This document shows, piece by piece, positions 37,290 through 49,692 of a stretch of 64,000 bases of DNA; position 1 is the stretch's first letter; every line of letters begins with the position of its first letter. This stretch comes from Heliocidaris erythrogramma (lineage: Eukaryota; Echinodermata; Echinoidea; Camarodonta; Echinometridae): the NCBI GenBank assembly GCA_025617745.1, contig CM046871.1, positions 28,970,433 to 29,034,432 of the forward strand, given 5' to 3'. Both the position numbers and the translations under genes were made by a program. Below the pieces are notes generated by a model. That model worked only from the letters and a program-made list of their open reading frames with translations, was not told where the DNA came from and ran no database searches.

Positions 37290-39490
37290 GTTGATAATGT
37301 CTTCTTTCATTTAATATGCTACCCACCAAAATGCGGTCATGGATGACCGAGCACTGGCAGATTTTGAAAATCATGTCAAATGCCCAAGTTTGTTCTTGGA
37401 GTTACTCTCATTATGTGTTTAGTGCATTCCATTGGAATGGAGACCATTCAACCAACCTTGGGTTGACCATCTATTCATTCAAAGCTAGGGCGGAGGCTAA
37501 TAGACCTGTTTACTAAGTGATTCAAATTTTATGCATACTTTTGAAACAAAGGTTGTTCTTGACAACCTGAAAGCTTGCCAGAGGCTTGTCAGACATAGCA
37601 ACATGCAAACTGGATTCCAAGTATTGTAGTTCATTCATTAATAACAGGTTAATGGAATACCTTGTTACTAGGTCCCCAGGAAAGAAACATCCATAAATTT
37701 GAATCACTTTTCTATTTGACATAAATCAGCAAAAATGTTACTGTTCAGCCATCCATGGTCAGATTTTATTGATCAAGGTGTCAAAACAAAGAAGACATGC
37801 TAGGCTACAATGTGAGTACCTTTGATTGAATCTGTTTGTACTGATTGCAATGATACTTTGGGGTGAATCTGGGTTTTTATTGATTCAGACTGTATACAGA
37901 CAGGTATGTAGAAATCAAGCAAATATCTCTAGTTATGACCTGAACCAATTTGCTCTTGACTAAAAACGGTCATGACATTTATCTGCTGTACCGTAAAAGT
38001 GCATTTAATATTGATTGATTGTTATCTACAAGAAGTTTAAAGAGAATTTTTCAGGGAAATGTTAGCCACCGCCTGATATCTAAACAACAGAATATATATA
38101 TTTTATTCTCGTTCGCAATTATGAATCATGAAATATAGAGGAAATTTGATACAATAATTATACCATCACAGTATTAGGATGAATTATTATCAGATATTTG
38201 AAAGGTACTTCATCCCTTTTGCAGCCCTAAATTTGGAAGTGGTGTGAGTATGCGATAAATTACAAAAGAATTGTATTTGGAAAACTTGTGCAGATGTAAA
38301 AAGGAGTATAATTTGCTTTTAATTATAAAGTAATAGCAAAAGTTTGGTAACACTTTATTTTTTTCAACTCGAATAATAATCGCGCAATTATTTCTTGACC
38401 ATTACTTGTACATACTTTTGTCGATTTTTGAATAACTCCCTCTGCTACAAAAGCAAGATTTTCATTTCTTATAAAGGAATTATAGAACTTGTGACCTTGA
38501 ATTTTCATAGGCAGTATCTACAGGATGTCTACTAAACCCGCTGTGCGGAATTTTGCGGAATTTTATGTAAGTCACCAAAAGGGATGGAGTACCTTTAAAT
38601 CAGTTGATAGCTTCTTAAGAACAGGGAATTCTAATCTGTAAGTCCATGGTAAGAATTATCAACCTGTTTTATGCTACATGTATAGGTTAGAATTCATGAT
38701 TAACTATCTGTAAAACTGAAAAGAAACTTATTAAGTTGCATTTTGAACTATCACTACTGGCAAGTGTTTATGTTGAGGGGGGGGGGGGAGAGGTGGAGGT
38801 ACACAACTTGAATGTTTATGTAGATTGATAAGAACTAATCTACACTTAGTGACAATTAGAAGAATGGAACGGTTGCTATCTTTGTATACCCAATAAATAC
38901 TCAATCAGCACGAAAGTAGAATTTTTTTTCAAGTCAGTTTCTTTTATACTTTCTTTTATACTTTCTGGCTAAACGTCTTTTTTTACTGAATTTTGTACAC
39001 AAAGTATAAATTGATTTGATTAAATTGTGGTGTTTTTAGACATCTGGAATTTTATCTTCTCAGAAACATTCATAACCAGAAAATAAAATCCTTGGATATG
39101 CATTTTTTCTATTATAGGAAATAGAAAAGGGTCATTTTAGTCACGGAACTTATTTGAGTATCTTACCCACAAATTAATCTTCAAATCATGTAATTAGTTC
39201 ATAACACTGCCCTGTAAATTTGATTTATTTCAGTTTTGTTGTAAACAGATAAAACTCCTAGCTTTGTTTCAAATTTCATATAGCGGTAGGCCTATATTGT
39301 ATGTCTTGAACGTAAAGGTACATTCGTTCTTTGAATATGTGTTTTGAAGGGAGAAACTTTGGAGATTTTGATCACTATGTGAAAGAAATTGCAACCACCA
39401 ATTACAGTAATAAAAGGAACAAATCAAACGAACCAAGAGAATGTTTTCACTGTTTGTCATCATTTGAAATGTGTTAATATGGTTGATGAA
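37290..39490. other. AT-rich intergenic, nothing recognised
   Basis: A G run (38777-38787) and a CTTTTATACTTT direct repeat (38940-38963) are present. No coding region was found. Confidence 0.4.
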
Positions 39491-39497
39491 GCTATAT

Positions 39498-39868
39498 GGG
39501 GCGAGGGCTTGCTAACGAATCATCGTGTGATCACGTTCATGTCACGCCGTCACGTTACACAACATATTGTGAATACTAGCTCAAATCTCACGAAGGATAG
39601 GGTGTAACATTATTTTGTGAAATACCTCCTCTTATTGGCGAAGTGTCGGGTCCGGTTGACCGACACTTTATAACAACAACAAAAAAATCTACGAATACTC
39701 GCATCTCGAACCCGACACTTCGTCAATAAGAAGGGGGGATTTCACAAACGTTACACCTTACCCTTCGTGAATTTAGGGCTTAGTATTCACGAAAGGTCGT
39801 GTAACGTGACGACGCGACGTGACGTGAACGTGATCACAGGATATGGTTCGTAGCAAGCCGGGCGGGGG
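39498..39868. repeat. Large ~370-bp inverted repeat
   Basis: Left-arm motifs GGCTTGCTAACGAATC, GTGATCACGTTCA, GTCACGTTACAC, GTGTAACATT and TTGGCGAAGTGTCGGG all return in inverted order on the right (CCCGACACTTCGTCAATAAG, GTTACACC, GTGTAACGTGAC, TGAACGTGATCAC, GGTTCGTAGCAAGCC). Arms are about 165 bp and the loop is short. It is likely a non-autonomous foldback element. Confidence 0.85.
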
Positions 39869-39869
39869 A

Positions 39870-42145
39870 GGGGGCGGGCTGAGAGTGTTTTCTTGTTGAT
39901 GCTTCCCTGTGAATTTATTCTCCATGCCTTCTCTCATAGAAACCTGGGAAGTATATATTCAACCACAGCCCCCCCCCCCCCCCCCCCCCCGGCAAAATAT
40001 GCCCAAATACGCCGAAAGACGAAACGTGGTTGTTTGGGGTGTCTAGTCTTTATTTTTATTAATTCATTTATGATTATTCTTACTCCTTATTTCTTTCTTC
40101 ATTTACTTTTGCAAACGGAAAACAAAATAAATGGCTCTATCCATATCCACTTGGTGTTGAGAAATCAGTCCAAAACTGTGAATCAAGAGTCTGTTTAGAG
40201 CCAAAAGGGCATTAACTCTGTAATAAGCCAGTTCGGGGTTAGCGCATGGTACAAATGACCCCAAATATCCACAGATATTTTAGACATGGAGGGTCCCTTT
40301 ATGTGCACTTCAGAAAAATAACTCTGGGAGTGATAGAGGTGCCTCATGAATAGCTTTTGTTTCCCCCTTTAAAAAGAATACTTCCACCTGGATATCATGG
40401 AATGCACAATTAGTGCATAATTGAATAATTATTACATGACATTCATGAGCACATATCGAATATTAGTGTCAGTGGGTTTTAGAATTTGATACAGATGACC
40501 TGTATCTGCTCATGCTCAGATTGCATCTCTGAAATGGCTTATAGTATATGAGTTTAATAATGCTCTTCTGCATGGCTCTCAACAGACGAATTGGTGCCAG
40601 CAACAACAGTATATGGAATTTATTTGAAATAATTCCTATGACTTTAGCGTTATTTGTAATGCGATAGGGGTTACTGTTTGAATATGAAAAAGGTATGAAT
40701 AGAATTATTCACAATGAAAAGGAGTAATTTTTCTTTACGAACATTGTCATTTTTCTTATCACAGGCAGGGATTTTCTTTTTTCTTGCATGACGTCAGGTA
40801 TAACAATAACCATTGATCTACTACGAACCTGTCAAAATGTTCAATGATACACAAAACAAGTGTACCATAATTTTTCGTGTTGTTTGATTAGATTTTGAGG
40901 GCAACTCATATAATGTTTGATCAGTTCAGATGGTAACCAGAACGAACGGCTACGAAAATAGTAAATATTGATTTTGTCAGGCCACATTCGTCCTCCAAAT
41001 CTCTGTATTCTTAATACATTTTATGTATACCTTATAAGGTATCCAACTATCCATATCTAATTTTCTGCAGTCGTCAGACAAGTTTGATGGCAACTTTGTC
41101 TTCCTTTCTTTCTTTTTGTAATCTTAATTGATAACATTGTGACCAAATATTATTTTAAAAACACATTGGGGGTCTTATATTGCTGGACAGTTGTTTTGTC
41201 ATTTTAAATTTCATAATTAAGCCTATATAGGCATTTAGATTTAATCAAGATCATTGGACGTCAGAAAATACTATTTGGCTATAACGAAAATTATATTCGT
41301 TCAAAAGTTTTGAATATCAAGAAAAATCAATAGAAACAGACTCCGAATGAATCTGTTTCTCTGAAATGGAGTTGTTGCCAATGGTATTTTCTCCCTTAAA
41401 GTATTTTATGGAACTCGCTCAGAAGATAAAATATGGAAAATAGATAAACGACAAACGGGTATAGTGAAACTAAAGTATATCTTATGCTTTTTCATAAAGT
41501 CAAGTCCAGATTGATCTCGGAACCTTGCTATGTGCCTCAAGAGAGAAGCGGGAGAGGGAAGAGCAGGGGTGCAAACACCCCCCCCCCCCCCACACACACA
41601 CACAATTAAATATCGCCAGTTATTTTTGTCCCCCTTCAATATATTGGCCTTAAATGGGCACGGCAGCATTACATGGGATGTGAAAAAATGTTAAACAATA
41701 GACATACAACGGCAAACGAAAACAACTAGATTTTTATTGACTACATGTAAAGAAGGCATAAACATAAACAAAGAAACAAATACCTATAGTTGGCTAGTTT
41801 TGCCAGATTTTAAGTTTGTCCGTTCTTTCAGAAATAGATGCACCTAAACGATTGTCTGTATACAAAAATAACTTACCAATCAGATCTAAAAAAAAATTGA
41901 ATTGAAATAGTATAATACATTATAGTTTATATTTTAAAAAACATCTAAACGTCCAGCCCGAAGGCTGATATTGTTTGCTTTAAAAAACAAATGCATAGAT
42001 CATCCTTCACATAAAAACTGGATCATGGTCTGATGGTACAACATGATGAAATAACATATTCTTGAATAGTTATAAAATTATGTATTGGCAATGTAAACGA
42101 TTCTAGTGTGTACATATATATATATATATATGTGGATGTCCGATA
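39870..42145. other. AT-rich intergenic, nothing recognised
   Basis: A C run at 39969-39990 and a CA/C run at 41578-41603 are present. No coding region was found. Confidence 0.4.
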
Positions 42146-42148
42146 CTG

Positions 42149-45100
42149 ATAACAATCCCGGGGGGAGGGGGTATGTCTCATTGAGGCCTGTACGGCATCC
42201 GCGTCCATGAAAACGAGTAAAAAGGGTTGTTTTTCAACACCATGCAGACGGGTAACCCAGGTATCTCGTTTAGGGTATCAAAAACAGGAAAATTCTGAAA
42301 AAGGGTATCAAATTCACGAGTGATGACAAAGGATCCTCGAAAAGGGTAGAAAATTTCAATTTGACAGTATTCGAGAGCCGGTCAGGAGCCCAACGAACAG
42401 CTGGATGATTTATGCTTAATAATCTGTCAATAATCTCGGGAATCTTCGTTATTAGTCTAGTCTGTTTGGTCTATTTTCCGCGGGATTGGGTTTTTTCACT
42501 CGAATTCCATGAAATAGTTTTTACGCGGGTTTACGCCTCCGTTTTGGCGAGATTTTCGCGGTTTGGTGTTTTGTGCTATGGTTTTGTGAACGAACATACG
42601 ATGGCCTACAGATTTCATATTACCCTTCTGCCGTCCACAAAACTGGTTAAGTTATTTGACTTTATTTAACCCATAGACTACGGGAACCGTATGGCTCCTG
42701 TATTAAGCATATTAGAGTTGAAAAATTCAGTAGTCAACGGGTTAACCTTTTTTAAATTTAAAAAAAAAATTTGGGATGCTCTAAAATGGAAGTTTTATAG
42801 ACAGATTTTTGAAAAAGTCCCTGGAGTGGGGGGGGGATACCCCCTCCCACACCCTCCTCCGCTCGCTCGCTTCGCTTAGTGGCGTATAAGGGGGCAGAGG
42901 GCACGTGCCCTGGGCGGCACTTGGAGGGGCGTAAAAAACGCAAAGGAGAGAAAGACAAAAAGAGAAAGACAATCTAGTTTTTGAAGGTTTGAAATGCGAA
43001 AATTTTCCAAAGCTCGGTCGCTTTTCTCGCTCGCATAATTATTTTCTTTCAAGATCTCGTAATTTCGCGCCCCCAGTAGGCCTATATAGTTCTTAAATAG
43101 CTTAAAGCCCTTGTTCTTAAAGTGCGGCCCATGGGTCACTTGCGGCCCGGCCCGCGAGACGATTTCATGCGGCCCGCCAAAAATATAGTAAGAAAAAATA
43201 ATAATCTTGTTTTAAGTACTATGTTGATGTATAATTATCATCCTATTGTTATGAATAAAAGTATCATTTTGCTCGATCGCTTCGCTCGCTTGCAAAAAGC
43301 AGTATCATATTTATCCGTTCCCTGTTCTACCACGTACATATAGTTTAAAAACACAAAACAAACATGAAACGAAGAAAAAAATAAGGACACGGGAGGAGTA
43401 TTCTAAACTCGTCCTTAGATGAGCCATGCGGGTATGTATGCATATAACATCTGAGTCGGGGGATGGGGGCTGAAGCCCTCTTCCCCGAGAATATAAGAAT
43501 TTTCCTGCATTCGGGCACCGCCATCTCATTTACGGGCAGTGAAATGGTCTCTTTGTAATTTTTATACCTCAGATGATCTAAATGAGCACATTTTGATGAC
43601 GAAATTAGGTTTTCACGATTCTAAAGTGTCATTTTTTTGCTCCCAAGTTTCGCTCGCTCACTAAATCGAAAAGCTAGAAAGCTAATACACAATGTATTCG
43701 GGCAATTGAGACGTGAACCCCACACGTCTTTATATTATGTGTAATACTCAGTGGCCTGCTACGTAATTTTAAAAATATTTCTCCCCCCCCCCCCTGACAA
43801 AATAATTAAGAACCCAGGGCTTAAAGGGTTCAAAATTTGAAAAAATAAAGATGTAATTGCTTTGTTCGCTATATCATGTAAGTTTCATATGACTCCTGCT
43901 AAATATTGCGCCCCAAAATAGGATAAAGTGTACTTAAAACAGCATTTGCAAACGGGTTCAACTTTTGAAAGAAATCTCAACTGTAGGTAGCCTTGCTGCA
44001 TTTCTCGACTCTTTCTCAAGCCTATATAGAGTTTTCGTTAGTTTTGCTCCCGATTGTAGAAGTGAGTGAATAGAAAACCGTTTATCAATGCATAAAAATC
44101 GAGCTTCTCTACCGCTCAATGCGGTGGTCAACTGGGTAGAATGCCCCAAAAATTCCGTTTTTTTAGAGTTAAAAATTGAAAAATTTGCTGCTCGGTCGCT
44201 TTGCTTCCTCGCTAATGTTGAAAAGTTTGGGCACTCGGGGGGGGGGGGGGGAACGTAATTTTTTGCCCCAGGCGCCAAAATCCCGAGATACGCCAGTAGC
44301 TTCACTCCCTCGCCGGTCACCCCCCCCCCCCCCCCAATCGTGAACACGGATCGACAACCCTGGTACAGACCATTTTTCTTTTCATCGTTCAACATAGTTC
44401 TGCCATAGGAGTGCATTCCTAACTTGCAATTTGCCCAGAAGGCTAGTATGTTTTCTTTTATTTCATCCATTGAGTATAGATGATTCTTGTAGCTAGTGTA
44501 CAAAATGATGATGTGTTTCAAATTTTGCTGAAATAGAAATACATAGTATTGATCTTATGTAATTAAGTGTAGCAATTGTCTTTAATTTATCACATGTACA
44601 TGTATATCACAATTCTAAGAAATATAAACATCTCAAAAGGCTTAGGGGAATATTGTTCATAAAATATATGGCATCTTGTCAATTTGGTTTTTGGTGACTG
44701 ATCCATGGATGTAGTGTTGAAGTTTGTGTGCATACGGTTTTTTCAAATTATCAAGTTCTGCAAGTGTTTACATGATCCTCATGACCCATATGTTTATCAT
44801 TGAATTTGCATGAGTGTTTATTTTATACCCCTCCCTATCTTTTCATTTGTTCGTGCTGTGAAAGGTCCCAATACTAGCTTTATAAACTAGCAAAATAAGC
44901 GGCATCTGAAAATCTTCCCGTGGATATTTTTTCATTAATCCAAAGAGGTTTTTTCTATTCTTTCAATAAAACATCATTCTGTATGACTGTGTTCCAAAGT
45001 AAATATTTGCCTTTAACTCTTCCTTAGTTTAAAAAAATAAGGGCCAAGAAGAACCAATCCTCGAATAGGGTGTACAATACTTTGCAAAATCTTAAAAATC

Positions 45101-45269
45101 CCTGTTAAGGATCTAAATATCTGAAGACTGTCGCGGGTTTCCCTGAATAGGGTATCAAATATCTTCCACTAAAATCCTCGTTTAGGGTGCTTTTCAGAAA
45201 GTCACGGACGCGGATGCCGTACAGGCCTCAATGGGACATACCCCCCCCCCCCCCCCCCGGGATAACAAT
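42149..45269. mobile_element. 3.1-kb element with 8-bp target duplication ATAACAAT
   Basis: ATAACAAT flanks both sides (42149-42156, 45262-45269). The 3105-bp body starts CCCGGGGGG and ends CCCGGG; beyond the variable G/C run the ends match in inverted order through GGCCTGTACGGCATCCGCG, giving a TIR of ~55 bp. Both subterminal regions carry many AGGGTATCAAA-type motifs. The middle (about 42660-44350) holds a TTAACCC..GGGTTAA hairpin at 42666-42745, C/G runs and GCTCGCTCGCTTCGCT tracts, probably other nested repeats. No transposase was recognised; hAT-like duplication length. Confidence 0.85.
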
Positions 45270-45594
45270 TAACAATAACAATCATCTTAAACAAAAGCAT
45301 CATGCCATAAATTAAAAAAATAGAGTAGGGGAGAGGAAATTTACAGTACATGAAAATAACTAAGTCTGAAAAAGAAAAGAAAATCATATGGAAAATATGA
45401 TGGTTTAAGAGCGATTAGTAGCTTGACCCCCCCCCCCCAGCTTTCATTTTTTTAAATTCCTGAAAATATATATATATAACTTATATCACAACATTACTGA
45501 AGAATGACGGTGTTGGTTTACTTATAGTAGCTTGTCCCCCCCCCCCCCCCCCCCCCCCCCCCAGCTTTCATTTAAAAAAATTCCTGAAAATATA

Positions 45595-46121
45595 TACACT
45601 AAAGGAAAAAAGAAACTTATAAAAGTTCAAGAGATCACCAAATTAAATTCTCTGCATGGAAATGTACCAAATTTGGATATAATGTTGATTCAATGCATGG
45701 CTTTAAATGACAGTCAATAACAAAAAGTTTTCTTCAATGCCACAAAAGAAATGTGCACTGAAGCAAAGGACTCTCTAATCCCCAAGTCACAAAGACAAAC
45801 TGCAGCCTTGTACACCATATGCATGTCAATGAATGAAACAAAAGAATTTCAAAAGGGATTTGCAAGTTCATATCCAAACAGATTAATAGCCAGTATGTCC
45901 ACCTCTAGCTTGCTGGCAAGCTGTACACCGTCTTCGCATGCTTCCGATCAGATTCGCGATGGTAGCCTGGGGAACATTGTTCCATTCCTCTTGCAGTGCT
46001 GCAATGAGCGTCTCCCTATGCATTGAATCAACATTATATCCAAATTTGGTACATTTCCATGCAGAGAATTTAATTTGGTGATCTCTTGAACTTTTATAAG
46101 TTTCTTTTTTCCTTTAGTGTA
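45595..46121. mobile_element. Tc1/mariner-type derivative with ~100-bp TIRs
   Basis: The body 45597-46119 (523 bp) is flanked by TA. The ends start CACTAAAGGAAAAAAGAAAC, and inverted identity extends ~100 bp to GTTGATTCAATGCAT. The centre keeps the C-terminus of a transposase on the minus strand. It is non-autonomous. Confidence 0.88.
45883..46023 (-). pseudogene. Tc1/mariner transposase C-terminal fragment
   Basis: The minus-strand frame from 46023 to the stop at 45885-45883 reads RETLIAALQEEWNNVPQATI and then ANLIGSMRRRCTAC..RGGHTGY. This is the familiar end of Tc1/mariner-superfamily transposases (W..IPQ..I..LI.SM.RRC.A.I.A.GGHT.Y). The catalytic DDE/D part is missing, so it cannot be an active enzyme. 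Confidence 0.85.
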
Positions 46122-46681
46122 TATATAACTTATATCACAACATTACTGAAGAATGACTGGTCATTGGATTCTGGCACGCCCGCACACAGTGTATGCACAT
46201 TCTCCACTCCCTGGGGAGCATTGTCCCCCCCCCCCCCCAGCTTTCATTTAAAAAAATCCTGAAAATATAGTAATATATCTATACAATAACAGAGTTTATC
46301 ATTATATTTTATTGAAGATAAAGTAGTTGTAATGTTGAATAAACTCCTTTTGAGATAAATCGAGATAATTTGACAACCTTTATAACCCGATTTCATTTGA
46401 TATTTAGAGACACCATACTAGATATTTCGACGGAAAATTGAAATCAGTGCAAGTAAAAACACAGAAATGCTAAAAGTAAGTAGACATAGGGAATAATTTG
46501 ATTTGTTTTGGATTTTTTAGTAATTTTCTAAAATTACTATAACGTATCAAACTTGAACTATTGAAATTAGCCTTGCTTTTCTCGATTAAAATTTGTCATG
46601 ACTCAAGCTTGGTCCCACATGTTGCAATTCATGTTTGGAGAGTCGAATTATGGTTAGTCATTAACACATTGATTTGGATCA

Positions 46682-47345
46682 CTCACGGGTACATTTCTGT
46701 AAAATAGTTGGTATTTTCTGTCGCATGTACTAAAGGTATGGGGGGAAAATAAGATAAATATTTTAAATACTTGCTTTCAAATTCAGCCCTTAAAAATCTC
46801 ACTCCTACCTCAAATGGCCGTTAGGAAGAACTTTTGATATTTTCAGCAAAATCCAAAGTCAAAATCTTGTCCAAAACCGGAGAAATCCCCGCCGATTTGT
46901 TTCGCGATCGCGTGTTGTTTACAAACTGCCGATGTCTTAGACTAAAATCGGCCAATACAATTTTTGTCCACGAAGCTAACTCGGGATCGCAAGCGCACAT
47001 CGATCTTTACGATCGCGCACACAGAAAATCGGAACTTTTCCGTGTACGCCATAGGGACCGAATTTTTGAGGACAAAACTCTTTTGGGGAAATGTCAGCGC
47101 CCGCGGCGACCAGGAAATGTACACAATGACTCCGATAGCTCGTTTCGCGAGAATCAACAGTAAATTACGGATTTGATTTTTGAAAATATCTTTTCCAACA
47201 TTGGTGAGTTGAATTTATTGTATTTCTTGGATATTTTGGGGTCGGTTTTTGAAAATTAAATGCCGATTTTGAGTGAATATTAGTGACTTTTGTGCAGTGG
47301 TGTTTTAAAAAGATGAGGTGTATGACTGCCTACATTATACACACG
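46682..47345. repeat. GC-rich block, copy 1 of a ~0.7-kb direct duplication
   Basis: CGGGTACATT..TGTAAAATAGTTGGTATTTTC through TATACACACGAAGTATAGGAATGTAG is repeated at 47587 onward. It includes a CpG-rich core (TTTCGCGATCGCGTGTTG, GCGCCCGCGGCGA). The 109-codon frames in both copies are open, but they differ by compensating indels and show no known domain. Confidence 0.85.
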
Positions 47346-47574
47346 AAGTATAGGAATGTAGCTATGAGTGATTTGGATCTTTGTACATGTATTTCCAAAT
47401 TGATCAGTTCTTGGCTTTTATAGATTCCATCACTATATAAAAAAGATTCAATTGCCATCATCTCCCCTTTAAATAGCAAAAGGATTGAGAGAGAGAGAAA
47501 AGAATGAACGTGATTGAATACCAATTCATATGATTCACTCATCAGCCAGTCATCAGCCACTCATAGTCATACAT

Positions 47575-49692
47575 GTAGGTCATGTCCACTCCCGGGTACA
47601 TTCCTGTAAAATAGTTGGTATTTTCTGTCGCATGTACTAAAGGTATGGGGGGAAAATAAGATAAATATTTTAAATACCTTGCTTTCAAATTCAGCCCTTA
47701 AAAATCTCACTCCTACCTCAAATGGCCGTTAGGAAGAACTTTTGATATTTTCAGCAAAATCCAAAGTCAAAATCTTGTCCAAAACCGGAGAAATCCCCGC
47801 CGATTTGTTTCGCGATCGCGTGTTGTTTACATACTGCCGATGTCTTAGACTAAAATCGGCCAATAAAATGTTTGTCCACGAAGAAACTCGGGATCGCAAG
47901 CGCACATCGATCTTTACGATCGCGCACACAGAAAATCGGGACTTTCCGTGTATGCCACATAGGGACCGAATTTTTAAGGACAAAACTCTTTTGGGGAGAT
48001 GTCAGCGCCCGCGGCGATCAGGAAATGTACACAATGACTCCGATAGCTCGTTTCGCGAGAATCAACAGTAAATTACGGATTTGATTTTTGGAAATATCTT
48101 TTCCAACATCGGTGAGTTGAATTTATTGTATTTCTTGGATATTTTGTTGTCGGTTTTTGTAAACTAAATGCCGATTTTGAGTGAATGTTTGTGACTTTTG
48201 TGCAGTGGTGTTTTAAAAAGTTGAGGTGTATGACTGCCTAAATTATACACACGAAGTATAGGAATGTAGCTATGAGTGGTCATGTCCACTCATAGGTACA
48301 CGCCATTGCCGACTGTGTAGTAACGCAGCCAACACACATCCCATACCTAAACTGCATCACTGTGCATTTTTGGCTATATTTAATTGAAACTCATATATTG
48401 CAGTTTACTTAAATTCAAATACTTATGTTGAATAATAGATGATTAAAACTTACCAGGTTGTTTTGTGACCTTTGAAGAGGGTTTCCTGAAATTTTGGGTC
48501 CTTTTTGTCGATAACTGCTATCGAGACTGTCCCGTCAGCATCCAGTTTGTATTTTTCACGATTATGATGAAGGGAGCCCTCAGCGCTCGTAGTAGTACCG
48601 GCGCGATCGGTTCGTCGATCTCCTACGAAGACCTGGAAAGGCCAAACTGACGACGTAAAAATTTTTTATTTTTTTACGTCGTCAGTTTGGCCCTTCCAGG
48701 TCTTCGTAGAATAGCTTGTGTGCGTAACATTCTGCGTACGTATCTACGGTGCGTAACCATGTGTAGAGCGGCCTCACTAGTGCGCAACATATTGAGAGCA
48801 GTCGTCATCCGTATGGAGGTGTGGGTAACAAGTACCAAAAAGAGGGCTGTAAATGTAAGTTTTTATAACTTTCTACATTTTGTATCTTAACGAACTGATA
48901 ACTTAAAATCTAAAGAATGATACTTAAGTATCAGTTTGCCCACAAAAACCTCCATTTCAAACAAAATTACATCTGTATCCCCAATACCCAGTATACACAC
49001 ATGTATATGATCCTAATGGTCAATATGACCATTGCTTACCCACACCTAGCCAGGATTAGCTTTGTGAATGTAGAAAAAAAAAAATGGCTATACGCCTTCT
49101 ACACACGAAGCTAGGCGTTATTACCCAGCAATCAGATTCCGCACGGGGTAGTACGACATGAAAAATGCCCTGAAATCACACTTTTCTGATAATTTCCGCG
49201 ACCCACAGGCCCTTCCCCACAGCGTTTCCTCCTAGGGAAACGTTTGGAATTACAATTTTTTTTTGATTGAGTATAATTTTGGAAATATATCCATAAAAAG
49301 ATGATAAAAATTTCAGAAAACTCACCAGCGTTTGCGTATCCATGCCTCCGAGGTCATGCAGATCAAAATGGCGGCACGATCGCCGTAATCGAAATCATGA
49401 AAACTATTAAGGGCCGTTTGTAAATTTATTATAGCTCAATTATTTACACATAATTCACCATTTAGCTCTTTTCTACGATTATTATACGATAAAATGACAT
49501 ACAGGATACAATGTTTTATAAATAATGAATTTTGCAATTTCCATAATATTTGATATATAATGAATTTGTGAAATCATTATTAGGTATTTTTAGGTCAATT
49601 TAAAATATTTATCTTATTTTCCCCCCAATACCTTTAGTACACGCGACAGAAAATACGAACTATTTTTGCATGTTGTATTCGTAGTGGTCAAT
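47575..49692. mobile_element. Element ending in a 60-bp inverted repeat; contains block copy 2
   Basis: The left segment TATTTTCTGTCGCATGTACT..AAAGGTATGGGGGGAAAAT (47619 on) is found inverted at about 49597-49672 (ATTTTCCCCCCAATACC..AGTACACGCGACAGAAAATA). Outside these lie GGTCATGTCCACT and GGTCAATATGACC. The unit could equally start with copy 1 at 46682, so the true left border is uncertain. No transposase was seen. Confidence 0.6.
48623..48709. repeat. Near-perfect 87-bp palindrome
   Basis: CTACGAAGACCTGGAAAGGC..ACGACGTAAAAA is followed after a short AT loop by its complement with one mismatch (AAAGG versus AAGGG). Arms are about 39 bp. It lies inside the 47575-49692 element. Confidence 0.92.

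Larger units (their letters stand above)
45429..46260. repeat. C-run/AGCTTTCATTT tandem units with a nested insertion
   Basis: Units of C-run, AGCTTTCATTT, CCTGAAAATATA start at 45429, 45536 and 46224. The first unit continues uninterrupted to TATAACTTATATCACAACAT. The second is split by a Tc1/mariner-type element, its right part resuming at 46120 with TATATATAACTTATATCAC. The first unit therefore shows the second before insertion. Confidence 0.8.

Noticed and set aside
36952..37374. 140-residue minus-strand ORF
   Set aside because: It crosses the GAGGGTTC hairpin MITE and a CpG-rich fragment, with no recognisable domain.
43958..44521. 187-residue minus-strand ORF with Gly and Pro runs
   Set aside because: It reads through G and C homopolymers inside the 3.1-kb element, where frames change with run length.
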